Shown: positions 1 to 12,700 of the stretch, piece after piece
Position numbering within the stretch: the first letter of the stretch is position 1
How the letters are laid out: the number at the start of each line of letters is the position of its first letter
Source: Arctopsyche grandis
Lineage: Eukaryota; Arthropoda; Insecta; Trichoptera; Hydropsychidae
DNA length: 64,000 nucleotides
NCBI RefSeq assembly: GCF_051622035.1
Contig: NC_135365.1
Span: 4,578,501 to 4,642,500, forward strand
Direction: 5' to 3'
Translations under genes and position numbers: made by a program
The notes under the pieces: generated by a model
The model's input: the letters and a program-made list of their open reading frames with translations, nothing else
The model's database searches: none
Told to the model about the DNA's origin: nothing

Positions 1-379
1 TAAATTATGAAATGTGCACATTTCACCGTCGCGCAATAAAAGACGTTTAAAGTGGGCACTTCAAATGTCGAACAATAGTCGTAAATTTTTTTCAGCCGTC
101 TGCAAATGTGTCAAATAAAAGTTGTAAAGCTCTTTAGATCTGAAATTGTTCACTCACTTTCATTCTCGGTCTTGATTTACTGATCTTTTAGGGCTAATGT
201 AAAAGTCAGATACTCTTTTTCAGCGTTAAGTCTGAACTCGACGCAAACAAACAATGCGATCGCGCAAAGATACTTACGAGAACGAGAAAACGCGCCCTTT
301 TCGCCGGGTAGAGTTAGAAAGTCTCGAAAGTAATAAGTTTAATTGAGTTGGATAAGTTGAACATCGAGACAATATATAT

Positions 380-527
<148 letters not shown>

Positions 528-559
528 GTTTGGTATTTCCCTACATCAATTCAGGTCTA

Positions 560-1254
<695 letters not shown>

Positions 1255-1255
1255 A

Positions 1256-2255
1256 GACAATCGCTGACGTTTCCTTTCGTAGACTTGGATTTGTCTTGAG
1301 ATATGCTAGATTATTCTCCAACCCCTTGTCTTCTCGCTTGCTTTTCAACTCGCTTGTTAGAAGTAAGCTAGAGTATAATGGAATTGTGTGGAATCCGCAT
1401 GAAGCAAACTACTCTCTTATTATAGAAAAAGTGCAAAAAGTATTTCTTCGTTTTCTTTATAAGAAAGAGTATGTGTACTACCCATATCTCTATCCTACTC
1501 CTTTCCTTTTGGGCATGCTTGGGTATAATTCCCTTGAACTTCGGAGAAACTTCTCGTTAATTCGTTTCGTTCTCTAGCTATTGCGTGGTAATACGTCATG
1601 CCCGTTGTTGCTGGAACAGTTGGGACTTTATGTCCCTAATAATTATGTGCGTGGTAGACATCATCATTTGGTGGTTGTACCTGCTGCTCGCACAGTTCTC
1701 TTTCGAATGGCTCCTATTCCAAGAGCTATTCGACTTCTCAATGAAATCGTTGCTGCTGTCCCTGAATGTGATATTTTCCACCTTGGGGAGCGTAGATTAT
1801 CGGATATTATTTTAACATATTTATCTGGTAACCTGCGCTCATCATTACTTTCTTAATTTGAATGTGATGAATGAGTGGAATCTTAATCTACTCTCTTCCA
1901 ATTGGGCCTCGCTGTGATTTTATTTTTATTTATATTTTGTTTTATTTTATTTTACTTTTTCTTTCTCCTTTGTATATTTTTATATACTATTTTAATTTTG
2001 TTCAGTGTAAACAAAGAATGGGATTTATGGATTTTATTTTTAATTTTTACACTTTTGTTATTTTTTTTCTCTCTGAATGATGTATTATTTTCCTTTTGTT
2101 ACTTTTTTTTTATTATTTTATTTTACCATGTTTTCTGCTTTTGCTTTTTTCCTTTATTTACAGTTTACTTGTTTTTATATCTTTTTCAAATGTAGGCCAT
2201 TATGGCGCATTAGGTTCTTCCTGTAATTCCACAATGGTCCAAAACTATTAAATAA

Positions 2256-2262
<7 letters not shown>
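1256..2262 (+). mobile_element. Non-LTR retrotransposon 3' end (reverse-transcriptase C-terminus plus 3' UTR)
   Basis: The frame contains [16 protein letters not shown] and [12 protein letters not shown], the C-terminal signature of jockey/CR1-like LINE reverse transcriptases. An in-frame TAG at 1575 interrupts it, and the same frame continues to 1853 (LRGNTSCPLLLEQLGL, PRAIRLLNEI). The 5' part is lost at the TA microsatellite. The 3' UTR ends in a hairpin at 2195-2249 (GGCCATTATGG / CCACAATGGTCC) and an AAATAAATA tail that runs into (TA)n. Confidence 0.85.
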
Positions 2263-2334
<72 letters not shown>

Positions 2335-2345
2335 CACATACATAT
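2262..2345. repeat. TA microsatellite following the LINE tail
   Basis: (TA)n of about 70 bases grows directly from the A-rich LINE tail and ends in CATACACATACATA. It illustrates how retroelement tails seed microsatellites in this genome. Confidence 0.95.
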
Positions 2346-2424
2346 ATACAGATTACTCGAGCATGAATCTAATGAAAACTGCCAACATTTTAGACTTATT
2401 TATTTATTTTTACATACATATATA

Positions 2425-2829
2425 TCAGGAACGCCAAGATGCTAAATAAAATCCAATGCACTCAAAGAAGTATAGAACGCCGTATGCTTGGCATAACAAG
2501 GAAAGACAGAAAGTGGAACACGTGGGTGAGTAGTATCACAAGGATAGTGGACATGTGGATAGAGTGAAGAGATTGAAATGGCAATGAGCGGGTCACGTAG
2601 CTAGGAGGATGGACGAAAGGTGGACAAAAGAAGTGCTTGAATGGTACCCGAGAGAAGGCAAAAGAGTAAAAGGGAGACCGCAAGGAAGATGGGTGAACGA
2701 AATTAGGAAAATGTGCGGAATGAGATGGATGAGTGTTGCGCAAAACAGAGACGAGTGGAAGCGTATTGGAGAAGCCTTCATCCAGCGGTGGATGGCGAAT
2801 GGCTGTAAATGATGATGATGATGATGATA
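2425..2829 (+). mobile_element. RTE-like LINE 3' end with (ATG)n tail
   Basis: Broken frames give the familiar C-terminus of RTE-like LINE proteins: QRSIERRMLGI, KW..AGHVARRMDERW, then an open stretch 2609-2809 with GRPQGRWVNEIRK, AQNRDEWKRIGEAFIQRW and a stop. The element ends in ATGATGATG repeats (2811-2828). The upstream part has frame breaks. A related copy lies in reverse at 18225-18745. Confidence 0.85.
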
Positions 2830-3013
2830 TATCAGGAATGTCTAAGAGGTAACCCCCAATGAATTAATTCATAGAGACATCTATGGACAAGTATTAAAGA
2901 TATCTATGGACAAGTACTAAGTCTGACAAGTGTTAAAGATTAGTACGGGATCGAACCCGGTAGCCTCTCGCTGCTAAATATAAACGCAACCACCGAGCCA
3001 TACTGCTGGCTAA
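2827..3013 (-). mobile_element. tRNA-SINE, type A head, internally deleted
   Basis: On the - strand the head reads GCCAGCAGTATGGCTCGGTGGTTG with a B-box-like GGGTTCGATCC, followed directly by late-body sequence (CATAGATGTCTC) and a tail remnant (GGGGGTTACCTC). The middle of the body is missing. It abuts the (ATG)n tail of the RTE-like LINE. Confidence 0.75.
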
Positions 3014-4495
3014 TATATTCACACAAAAATCCTTCAAAACAAGGAGCATGCAAAAATTTATTTACTTTTTGTATAACGCGATATCGGTATCTACTGGTAT
3101 TGGGATTTTTCACCAGGTACTGATATTAAAAAAATCCAGTGCTTTTGAATTTTTTTATGGTTATTAGCGCTATCCAAAAATACAACTTACATACATATTA
3201 TCTTATATGGGTCCATTGTATAAGAAAATCTTGTATTAAAGAAATACCTGTATTGTAAAATATAATGTAATATATGAATGTTTTGATGGCATTGCAGTTT
3301 GTAAGGACAATAAATGTCAGGAATGCGGTAAAAATATGCAATTGGATGGAAACAATTGGCAATTCTCTCGACTTTTCGGTATCACTAAACTCTGTGGATT
3401 TTGGAAATCAATTCTCCAGGATTGTTTCAGACTTTTAAAATGGATAAGTTGAATGTTTCAGAATGTATCGGTATTCGATAAATTATTGAGATGAAGTCTG
3501 CAATAATTTCATACAATGATCTAATTGTTGTTTATAGTATTGAACTGTTTGCATGAACTTTCAGGTGTTGAAAAACAGTGACACGTTTAAAAGGATACTG
3601 TAGACAGTAGGAAATTCACATATTTCATTTCTTTGTTCGGAAAAATCGACGTTTTCCACGAATGTACGACGAGCGAACAACAATTGTATGTCAGTCTAAA
3701 AGAAGTAGAATAAATAGCGAACGATAAAGTATAATTCGGTACCGTCGTATAAAAATGTGTCGATCAAACCATTCGATAAATTTATTGGGAAAACATCAAT
3801 CGTTATTGGAAAAGCGGCATCCTTTCGAGTCGACACGTCTTAAAAATGAAATAAATAACCGCGAAAAAAAAGAACACAAAAAATAGACACTGTTTACGAG
3901 ATAGAACGATTTATTCGAAAGGAACGATTTGCTAGAGCTCCTTCCCCCACAATCGAGTGTTATGAGACAAACAAGCGATGCTGTAAAAAAAAGGGATCGG
4001 CTTGGTATGCGCTTTTCCGCGGGATCGTTATTGGATATCGACTTTCCACGGGTTTGATAACGGATCCCCTCTCACCCCCCCATCTCACCCTCCTGCCACA
4101 TTTCCGGTTATACGATCTGTCGAGAAATCCCTTCGGTGGGTTTCCTCACGGGGAAATCTCCTTTGGTGCGACTCGGCGTGTTTTCGGTACTTTACTCGGC
4201 TTCGGTTCTTTAAGTCGATCGATCTCGCGTTAAAAAACGTATTTTATATTTTATTAAGAATAACTTATTTATGTATATTGCGACATGAAATCGCAATGAT
4301 AACAAATCCGAGAGCTAATTGTTTAGGTGTTTTAAAAATAAATCAGTGCGATTGAATACATAGATGCGAATTCTTTCTGATTGTACTCCAGCTAACTTCG
4401 TTTCAATTTTTGTTAGGGAGTTGATACTTGATTTCAAATTAAAGTTAACTTTTTACTTAAGTGCTTTGAGAGAATTTGAAATAGGAACAAAACTG
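3014..4495. other. No gene recognised; partly less AT-rich island (about 3580-4250)
   Basis: No exon with splice borders or a known protein motif was found. The part from 3580 to 4250 is richer in CG dinucleotides than its surroundings and contains no repeat shared with the rest of the window, so it is probably unique sequence. An open frame at 4002-4352 shows no known motif. Confidence 0.5.
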
Positions 4496-4627
4496 CATTA
4501 ATATCATGGTTCAATTCAGTCAATTTTATTATTTATTACAATTGTGCTTAATACTTTGTACTTATTACCATAGTTTATATACTAGTAATGAAATAAGCTC
4601 TGAGGATCCCACTTAAGTTTAAATTTA

Positions 4628-5330
4628 TGCCTCGAATACTAACCTTTCCAAGCTCCAAATAATACAAAATAAATCCCTAAAAATAATTTATTATACACAC
4701 ATATAACTTGAAAAAACTGCATGCCATAAATAATATTCCGTTAGTTACAGATATTACTACAATAACAAAATAACTAGTAGATTCTATGACAGAATCACTA
4801 ATAACCATAATACTAACACACTTGTGAAGAGTCTCGGTGATTACAACAAAATGTCTATACCCTTCAGGTATAAACACACATTACAGCCATTACGAGCCAG
4901 CAGCGTGGCTCGGTCGTTAAGCTTCTGCTTAACACTGAGAGGCGCTGAGTTCGATCCCTTGAGCTGACCTCGATTGAAAAGAATTTTTCTGAGTATATCT
5001 GTAATGCTGCTGGTCAGACCAGGATTTGTGACTCCTGGTTGATCGTTTCCTATCAGAGTTTGCCAATTTTCTCTGATTTCATTGTTGAAACGATTCCCGA
5101 TTAAAAATTGGCTAAAAATCCTTCCTACCCACTATGTCACCACTATTTGAGTATGATTAATGTAAATATTACAATAAAAATGTATGTACAATTCATAGAT
5201 GTCTCGTTAATTGTCGAGTGTATGTCAGTGTCTCGTAATTTAGCGACTTATATAATAAAAAAATGCTGTATTGTTTGTAATTTGGCCAGGAAGGCGCATT
5301 GGGGTTTACCTGTAATGCCTTCCTGGTATG

Positions 5331-5361
<31 letters not shown>

Positions 5362-5660
5362 AAAAATTACCTAAACACAATCTGCTTTAGATCATCGACT
5401 TTAGAGAGTATTTAATCAATAATTTGTATTAGATGTATTATGAGCATTTATAAGAATTGTAAATAGGCTTTTGAGCTCTTTTTACTATCATGTTAGATAT
5501 TAACATTATAATAATATAATACTATGATTACTAACAAAATTCAATTAAAATTGTAAAATAGAAAATGATCAGTAGATCAGTAGCTATTAAAATATGTAGA
5601 TGTAAGATGTATTGCGAACATAATTAAGTAATAATAAAAAGCATTACAAATCAAAAAAGT
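4628..5660 (+). mobile_element. Jockey-type LINE 3' end, interrupted by a SINE
   Basis: The segments 4628-4890 and 5368-5660 are parts of one LINE that align in order with - strand copies at 15745-16312 and 47330-47925. Translated copies read [31 protein letters not shown] and [10 protein letters not shown], a jockey reverse-transcriptase C-terminus. A type A SINE sits between the halves. ATTAC occurs on both sides of it (4880-4884 and 5366-5370), a plausible target duplication. Confidence 0.85.
4890..5362 (+). mobile_element. tRNA-SINE, type A head, tail (i)
   Basis: The head has A-box-like GTGGCTCGGTCGTTAAGC and B-box-like AGTTCGATCCC, then the shared body (CTGCTGGTCAGACC, TCGATCGTTTCCTATCAGAG-like) and a terminal hairpin GGCCAGGAAGGCGCATTGGGG ... 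ATGCCTTCCTGG at about 5284-5327. About 29 A follow. Inserted into the jockey-type LINE. Confidence 0.9.
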
Positions 5661-7470
5661 TTAAAAGATATTCTGTATTTAATACGTCAGTAAATTTTAT
5701 ATCCGTGATTTTAAATCAAATAGGAAAATATATTTTTTTTGCTATTTAATGTTAGTTGAGATAAGATGAAAATCAAAATCATAAATAACATAAATATTGC
5801 ATTTTTTCCTTGATTGTTGTGAATTAAAATAGATTTGAAAGAAATATAATGGTAATTAATTTATAATAATACATTTTTTTTATTTAAGATAAATGAAATA
5901 TATTTACATATAAATATCTATTCAGAAATCTAAATATATCGATATTAATACTAAATATTGAATTTTTGTAAATAATGTGGTAGATTCAAATAGTCATTTT
6001 AACTACTCAAAAATTATCATAGTTTCAAAATAATTATAATTTATTTAAAACAAACTGATACAAAAATAAGTAAGTCTGCAAAAATTGAGGTATTACAATG
6101 TTTTTAAATTATGATTAAAAGATTAGCGAAAGCTCAAACCAATGATTGATAGATTAATTTCATTAATAATAAAGGAAATGTAAAAAAAAAATATTAGAAC
6201 GAACCCAAAATAAAACATTTGATTAGTTTGAAGAGGAAAAACAATTCAGTTTAAAATATTATAATACAGATTAAAATTCTTCTACATATATATTATATGT
6301 ATGTATAGCTTAATTGTTATATGTAAGATAGTATACATTTTTTTTACTTATTACGTCAATACATACATACATACATACATCCAAATACATAGCTATAAAA
6401 TTTATACTATAAATGAAATACACTCTTAAATTTTAATATTATCAAATACTCAGCAATGCACTCTAAAATGTATGAAATTAATGGAATTCTTAATTTAATT
6501 TGCACTTCTATTAAGAGCACTCTGTTGCTAAGATAATAAGAATTTTGTTCAAAACAAAGTCTGTCCACTTACTTCGATAATGCTTTTATTTCGAATTTTA
6601 CAAATCACATTAAAAATAAAACTTTAAAAGAAATTATGACCATTATATATATAATACTTATTATTTTATTTTTTTCCCAATCATCAGCTTAAAGGTCTTT
6701 GAATAAAATTCGGTATTTTAAATCGTCAATAATTCTCATTGATGATGGTAAATATTTCCATATAACAGCATTTAAAACTTGCGAGTATTATGTTTGGTAA
6801 AATATTTACATAAATATACAAGCACTATATACATACATACATATATAATATTATAGAAGTAGCACCTGCGTTATCGCTCCGACGAAAGCTGTACATTCCC
6901 TTTTGAAAATGGGTTGTTTTCGTCGGAATTTCCACCATTTTCCTAGTAGGATAAAATAAATACCGGAATAATTCATTTTATACAAGTTGGTGCCGCTCTT
7001 CTTCTCCCACTCTCCCCCTTTACAAATCCCTAATAAATTAGGCGAAGTAATGTAACCATCATCAATTTCATTTTCAGCTAACAAATCTCCACCCTTTTAG
7101 ACTACAGAGGTATAATTATAAAATATATGTATATATACATACATGTGTATATTTTTAGGATTTTTTTGAAAGCATTTTAGAATGATCTCTCATTTGAGTA
7201 GTATAGTAGTTTAAAACAATAATTGTTTCTATATTATCCATTATATGTATAAAGACGAACGTTTGTTTGTTCGATATGCAAACCTACAGCTTTTCATTTA
7301 AGACCAATAAATTTGGTAGGCCATCTTATAATACCCTAGCTTAATTATATTGCAGATGGGAGATGAATTCCAGAAAAATTCTTCATAAAAATGAAGAAGT
7401 TGAATTTTCTACTATTTTATTTGTAACTTTTACCCAAATGTCAACAATCAACATTTTTCAAATTTTAATT
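5661..7470. other. AT-rich stretch without recognised features
   Basis: No exon, LINE, SINE or LTR signature found. Contains a short (ATAC)n around 6358-6382 and 6830-6845. A segment at 6850-7085 is less AT-rich but shows no motif. Confidence 0.5.
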
Positions 7471-7474
7471 TACT

Positions 7475-7785
7475 CCACATACATATATACTATTTTTACA
7501 TACCTCCTTTTAGCTTCACTTACGATTATATTTCAGGAAAAAATTTGCCACTTATCCGATCATTTTCATACTTTGCCATATTGCTCATATTGGTCATCAA
7601 TATAAGTAAATGTATCCTCCGCCATTACGATGGAGAAAAAATATCGTTTTAGACGCGTTTGAAATTTGAATTTCTGAAAAGTGCCCGACGTTTATCCAGT
7701 TTGTAGTTTTAAAAATAGATGGCGGTAGTAAAATAAAATTATTGGTATTTTTATTCAAAATAATAATTTTATATACAAATTATAG
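7475..7785 (+). repeat. Interspersed repeat family S, copy 1
   Basis: Shares with other copies the blocks TTTTCATACTTTGCCATATTGC, GGTCATCAATATAAGTAAATG, TCCGCCATTACGATGG and the end GGCGGTAGTAAAATAAAATTATTGG. The family is about 290 bases and non-coding. Other copies: 19115-19420 and 48925-49200 (+), partial 48655-48780 (+), and - strand parts at 14325-14480, 25795-25945, 56310-56430, 56930-57005. No terminal repeats identified. Confidence 0.8.
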
Positions 7786-7789
7786 AAGA

Positions 7790-8640
7790 GGTATGCTTTT
7801 TTTATGAATAAGATAAGAACAATAGGTGGTAGTTTTTTCTCGTTCTACTATTTTTTCTGCCTTTTAAATGGGCTCAAGAGAATACAAGGTTATATTCATT
7901 TTTTAAAGATTTGATTATTTATAACATATCAAAAACTTTTACATGTGATTCCTGGAATAATTTAAATTCTGAAATTTGTATAATATAAACATGAAATGTA
8001 CGTTTGACGTATATCTTTGCAGCTTTTCTCAAACTTCGACGCGTATCATAAAGAATATGTAGATTAAACTTTGCGAAGTGTCTTGAAGTTTCGTTGTCAT
8101 CTTTGCTTTCAAACAATCTATCTCTATACGAACAATATTATAAACACACTGAGGTGGAAAAATCGATGTGCTTTATATACATTACACATATCATATGTAT
8201 GTATATTCCGTTGGGAAAATTGATATTTTAGTTTTATTAGTTAGTTAGTCATTTTCCCATCTATGCCGTTTGAAAGATTTAGTCTTGAACTATTGTTCCA
8301 TTTAGTGAAACTGTTAACACATTGAATGGATTCACGAAAATGGTATAGAAATCTCACAGGACGGTTTGAAAATTAATTGAACCACTCAAGGAAAAACTCG
8401 CATTAGTCCAATTGGGAATAATCGATTTCAACGCTTAATTACGTTATATTATGTCTGCATTTGTAATAGATATAGATTTATTTTACTGTTTCGTTGATTG
8501 ATCATCTGCTTTTGTTTTTTTCATATATATCTCATTCCTTCGTATTTATTGGAAATCCACTTAAAAGTGCTTTCTTTATAAGTGATATATAAAAGGCTCA
8601 TATTATATTAGAAAAAAAATTGGAGAACTTACTGTTTAAT
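7790..8640. other. No recognised feature
   Basis: AT-rich sequence without exon-like frames or repeats shared elsewhere in the window. Confidence 0.4.
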
Positions 8641-8651
8641 ACTATATCTAA

Positions 8652-8655
<4 letters not shown>

Positions 8656-8736
<81 letters not shown>
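8656..8736. repeat. TA microsatellite
   Basis: (TA)n of about 80 bases directly at the tail side of a SINE that reads on the - strand. Confidence 0.96.
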
Positions 8737-8739
<3 letters not shown>

Positions 8740-8744
8740 TTATT

Positions 8745-9213
8745 TTTACATACATATATACAAATATACCAGGAAGGCTTAACAGGTAAACCCCAAATGC
8801 GCCTTCCTGGTCCACATAATTATTACATAAATACATGTAAATCTAAACAATATCTGACATCTATCGTCAGATATTACAAATATCGTATTAATACGATAAA
8901 TAACGATGAATAACTTTCATGTGACAATACGAATTTTATATTCGATAAACAACCACAGAGACATCTATGGTGAGCAATATGGCGAAACCTAAGATATAAC
9001 AATAACTTATGGTTCGCAACTGAAAATTGGGAAGGAAACGCCAATTTTACAGGAATCGTTTCAATGAAAATCAGAAAAATTGGCAAATTCTGATAAGAAA
9101 CGATCGACCTTGACAAATCAAGGTCTGGCCAATAGCGAGACTTAGCGGGAATCGAACTCGTAACATCAAGTACGAGATAATTCAACATTCACCACTAGAC
9201 CACGCTACTGGTT
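8745..9213 (-). mobile_element. tRNA-SINE, type B head with tail (i)
   Basis: On the - strand: head CCAGTAGCGTGGTCTAGTGGTG with GAGTTCGATTCCCGC, body with GGCCAGACCTTGATTTGTCA and CGATCGTTTCTTATCAGAA, and the tail hairpin CCAGGAAGGCGCATTTGGGG ... AAGCCTTCCTGG. It lies just upstream of gene 1. A near-identical copy is at 12095-12577. Confidence 0.9.
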
Positions 9214-9667
9214 ATATATATACATATATACATATGTATGGAGGAAAAAATTGAAAGACGCCACAGATTGGGTTCGTAATGCCCGTTCTGATTTCAGAAC
9301 ATTAAAAACTAGACAGGAGCAATCTCCGTGGAATATTTCACGCCGCAAGAAATCGGGAAAAATTTTAACAAATTATCAGAAATTGGGAACAGCCTAACGC
9401 CTGAATCGTCATGCATTAGAGATAATTGAAATAACTAATAAAAAATATTTAATATATTGGAAGAATTTAAATTTACTACTTAAATTTCAAATATATTGAT
9501 TAAAATTTTTTATATAAAAATAGCATTTTTTTCTACTTTTCAACGGTTGAATTTATGTAGATATTTATCACTGTTTTGACACTTGTACTGGTCAGCGCTG
9601 GGTCATAACCGTCCGTCGAGATAGTTTTCGATCATTGAGTGTTGGATTTTTGTGGCGACTCGTTATC

Positions 9668-9743
9668 ATGACGAACATTCATAAAATCAAAAGGTTTTTC
9701 CTCATTAGTGTTGTGTTGGCGATATTGACCCTTATGCCAGCAG
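9668..9743 (+). CDS. Gene 1 exon 1: signal peptide
   Basis: The exon encodes a basic start (Lys-Ile-Lys-Arg) followed by about 15 hydrophobic residues and ends after Met-Pro-Ala, a typical secretory signal with an AXA-like cleavage neighbourhood. The donor GTGATT follows at 9744. The next exon continues in frame (Val-Leu-Pro-Ala-Thr-Thr). The upstream region 9214-9634 has no repeat I recognise and is where the promoter and 5' UTR should lie, but I see no convincing TATA box or initiator. Confidence 0.75.
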
Positions 9744-12700
9744 GTGATTTAAAAAAACTAATCCAGTGTCTGTATGCTAGGTATAAAGAACGTCAACATC
9801 GTCTAAATTGCATTCTCTGTCCAATTGTTATGTCATAATTTTAATTGAAATGATTCAAATTTTATAACGGAGACTAAGAGTGTATCGAAATTTGTACATG
9901 TATATTTTAAACGTGTCAAAATATATGTGGTTATATAAAAGCCTTATTGGGTAGGTTATTACTATATAAGAAACATTTATGTACACTAGAACTGCATTCG
10001 TATTGTAAATATGTAACAAATTTAGTATATTATTGGAGAAAAAAAAATTAATAATTACGAATCCTGAATGAATGCCATCATGAATCAAAATTTCCTTATT
10101 TATTTTAATTTATTTAATTGCATTTTAAAATAGTCTTGTTCAACAAATATGTAAGTCCTTTCCTAAAAAATAAGTTTGGTTTGCATGATTTTTTTTTTTA
10201 AATAATCAGCAATGATATTTTTGCGTGTTTTTATTTTTTAAATATTGCGTAATATTATTTAAAATAATAAAAAGTGTTAACTAATGTATTATAACTATTT
10301 ATATTTCGCCGTTAAAAATTACATATATGTCACTTATACAATTATCTGGTAAAATTTTTGACCTTTTTCGGGTCAAGCTTGACTATCTAGCAATACAATA
10401 AAAAATAATAGTCGATATAAAATTATTTAAATATTTTGAATCTTATCATATTCATGGTTTTTACATATGATTCATAAATTAAATTGATGTTAAAAATACG
10501 TTGTTTTTCAGTGCTCCCAGCGACCACAAATTTATGGAATAGAGGTTATAATTCCGATTTTGTAATTAGGTAACATTCAATATCTACAATGTATTTTTTC
10601 AAATTAGTATATTTCAAATGCTTTGATAAAAGATCGGTTTAATTTTAAAAGTCCCATACACGAATTTATGACTTTCAGCAACCTAGATAATTTACATAAT
10701 ACAAGCGAAATCTATCCAGTGTTGTTTAGAAATGCTAGGCAAACGACAAGAAATTGTGGGTAAGTCAAATTTCATCTCTAAAGTTATTTGTTTATTTTTT
10801 AATTAAAAGTATAAGTAAAGTTGTTTATTGGTTACTTTTTCTTTTGAAGATTTCACTTACATAAATATATGTATTTATAATACAGACCTTTTCACCATCC
10901 TGAACAACGCTGGTCTGAATAGACTTAATAGACTGAGTAGCTTGTTAATACTATTTTTTTAAAATTATAGCTCACTGAGATGGAAATGTAAGGATGGTAG
11001 TTGCATCAAATTAGAGAATCTATGCGATGGAAAACCTAACTGTCAGGATAAGTCAGACGAGATTTTCAGCAGTTGTCATAATATGAGGTGTGTATGAAAA
11101 TTTTGTGTTTTCACGAAAATCTAATCTTACTATCTAACCTCTTACCAACTTATGTATGGTAGAAGTGTATTTTTAGTTGTAATATACATATTTCGACCAG
11201 TTGGAATGTAATTCGCCATTTGAATCAACGTGGGTTAGAAGATATACATATATTACAACTGAAAATACACTTCAACTATAATGGTAGTTGATACCAGGTT
11301 AGATGGAATATATTCCAACTTGTCAAAATATATTACAATTGGAAGATACACTTAAACAGTAACAGATATGCATAGTGATACCTCCAATGATGTTAGCAAA
11401 TATTATATATCGAGAATAATCTTTTAGATTCTGGAAATAAAAAAATATATTAATTTATATAATATTAAAATGTATAACAATTAGGTATAATAATAATATG
11501 TAGTATGATTGTGGTCGGTTGGTAAACTTTATTTGATACATATTGTTACGTATACTAAAAAGAGCTGTCGAGTAGTTGCAATCGGATTAAGCCGAGGCGC
11601 ATCCCTGACCGTGCGACCGTTATAATTGGTTTCGAGGATTATCTCTAAACTAAGAGCTGTCGGCTAAGCAATTATTGCACTTAGCGGCGATAGCGATACT
11701 CGATCGCATTCCCGTTGAGTTCTAAGAAGTGACCCATACCGTGGGACCGAATGTCGTGGGAATACATATCCGAGTACGTGACTATAACAATAGGCAAACA
11801 CATTAGACGTCGAAGATGTCCTGAGAGATCTACCGTTTATAAGGCGGTACTTAGGCGATATCAGGTCATTCTGGACTGAGCACTGCCAGTGTGTGTATCT
11901 CCTTAATCATCAATAAATGCTGTGAGACGACATTGGCATTTTACTTGGATCCTCCACCCACCTCTACGCAACAATTTGTACAATTATTAATATTAAATTA
12001 GATACAATAATATTATTATTAATATAGATACAATTATTAATATTAAATTGTAATATAGGACTTTTACATTTATTTATTTTACATACATATTTTTACATAC
12101 ATATATACAAATATACCAGGAAGGCTTAACAAGTAAACCCCAAATGCGCCTTCCTGGTCCACATAATTATTACATAGATACATGTAAATCTAAACAATAT
12201 CTGATATCGTCAGATATTACAAATATCGTATTAATACGATAAATAACGATGAATAACTTTCATGTAACAATACGAATTTTATATTCGATAAGCAACCACA
12301 GAGACATATATGGTGAGCATTATGGCGAAACCTAAGATATAACAATAACTAAATGTTCGCAACAGAAAATTGGGAAGGAAACGCCAATTTTACAGGAATC
12401 GTTTCAATGAAAATCAGAAAAAATTTGGCAAATTCTGATAAGAAACGATCGACCTTGACAAATCAAGGTCTGGCCAATAGCGAGACTTATCGAACTCGTA
12501 ACGAATTCGTTATCGATATCGAACTCGTAACATCAAGTACGAGATAATTCAACATTCACCACTAGACCACGCTACATATTATGTATGTCAAGAATGTTTT
12601 CAAATCACACCGCTAAATTCCAATCAGCTGTAGAAATTAAAATCTAGACTTTAATTATTCTTTGGATTTCGATTTGAAATTTTTAAATTGAACAATGCAG

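Noticed and set aside
4890..4980. tRNA genes at SINE heads
   Set aside because: A- and B-box-like words are present, but the cloverleaf is decayed and a long SINE body follows in each case.
9635..9667. Upstream in-frame ATG as start of gene 1
   Set aside because: It adds 11 residues with an Arg before the basic region; the ATG at 9668 gives a more typical signal peptide. Cannot be excluded without transcript ends.
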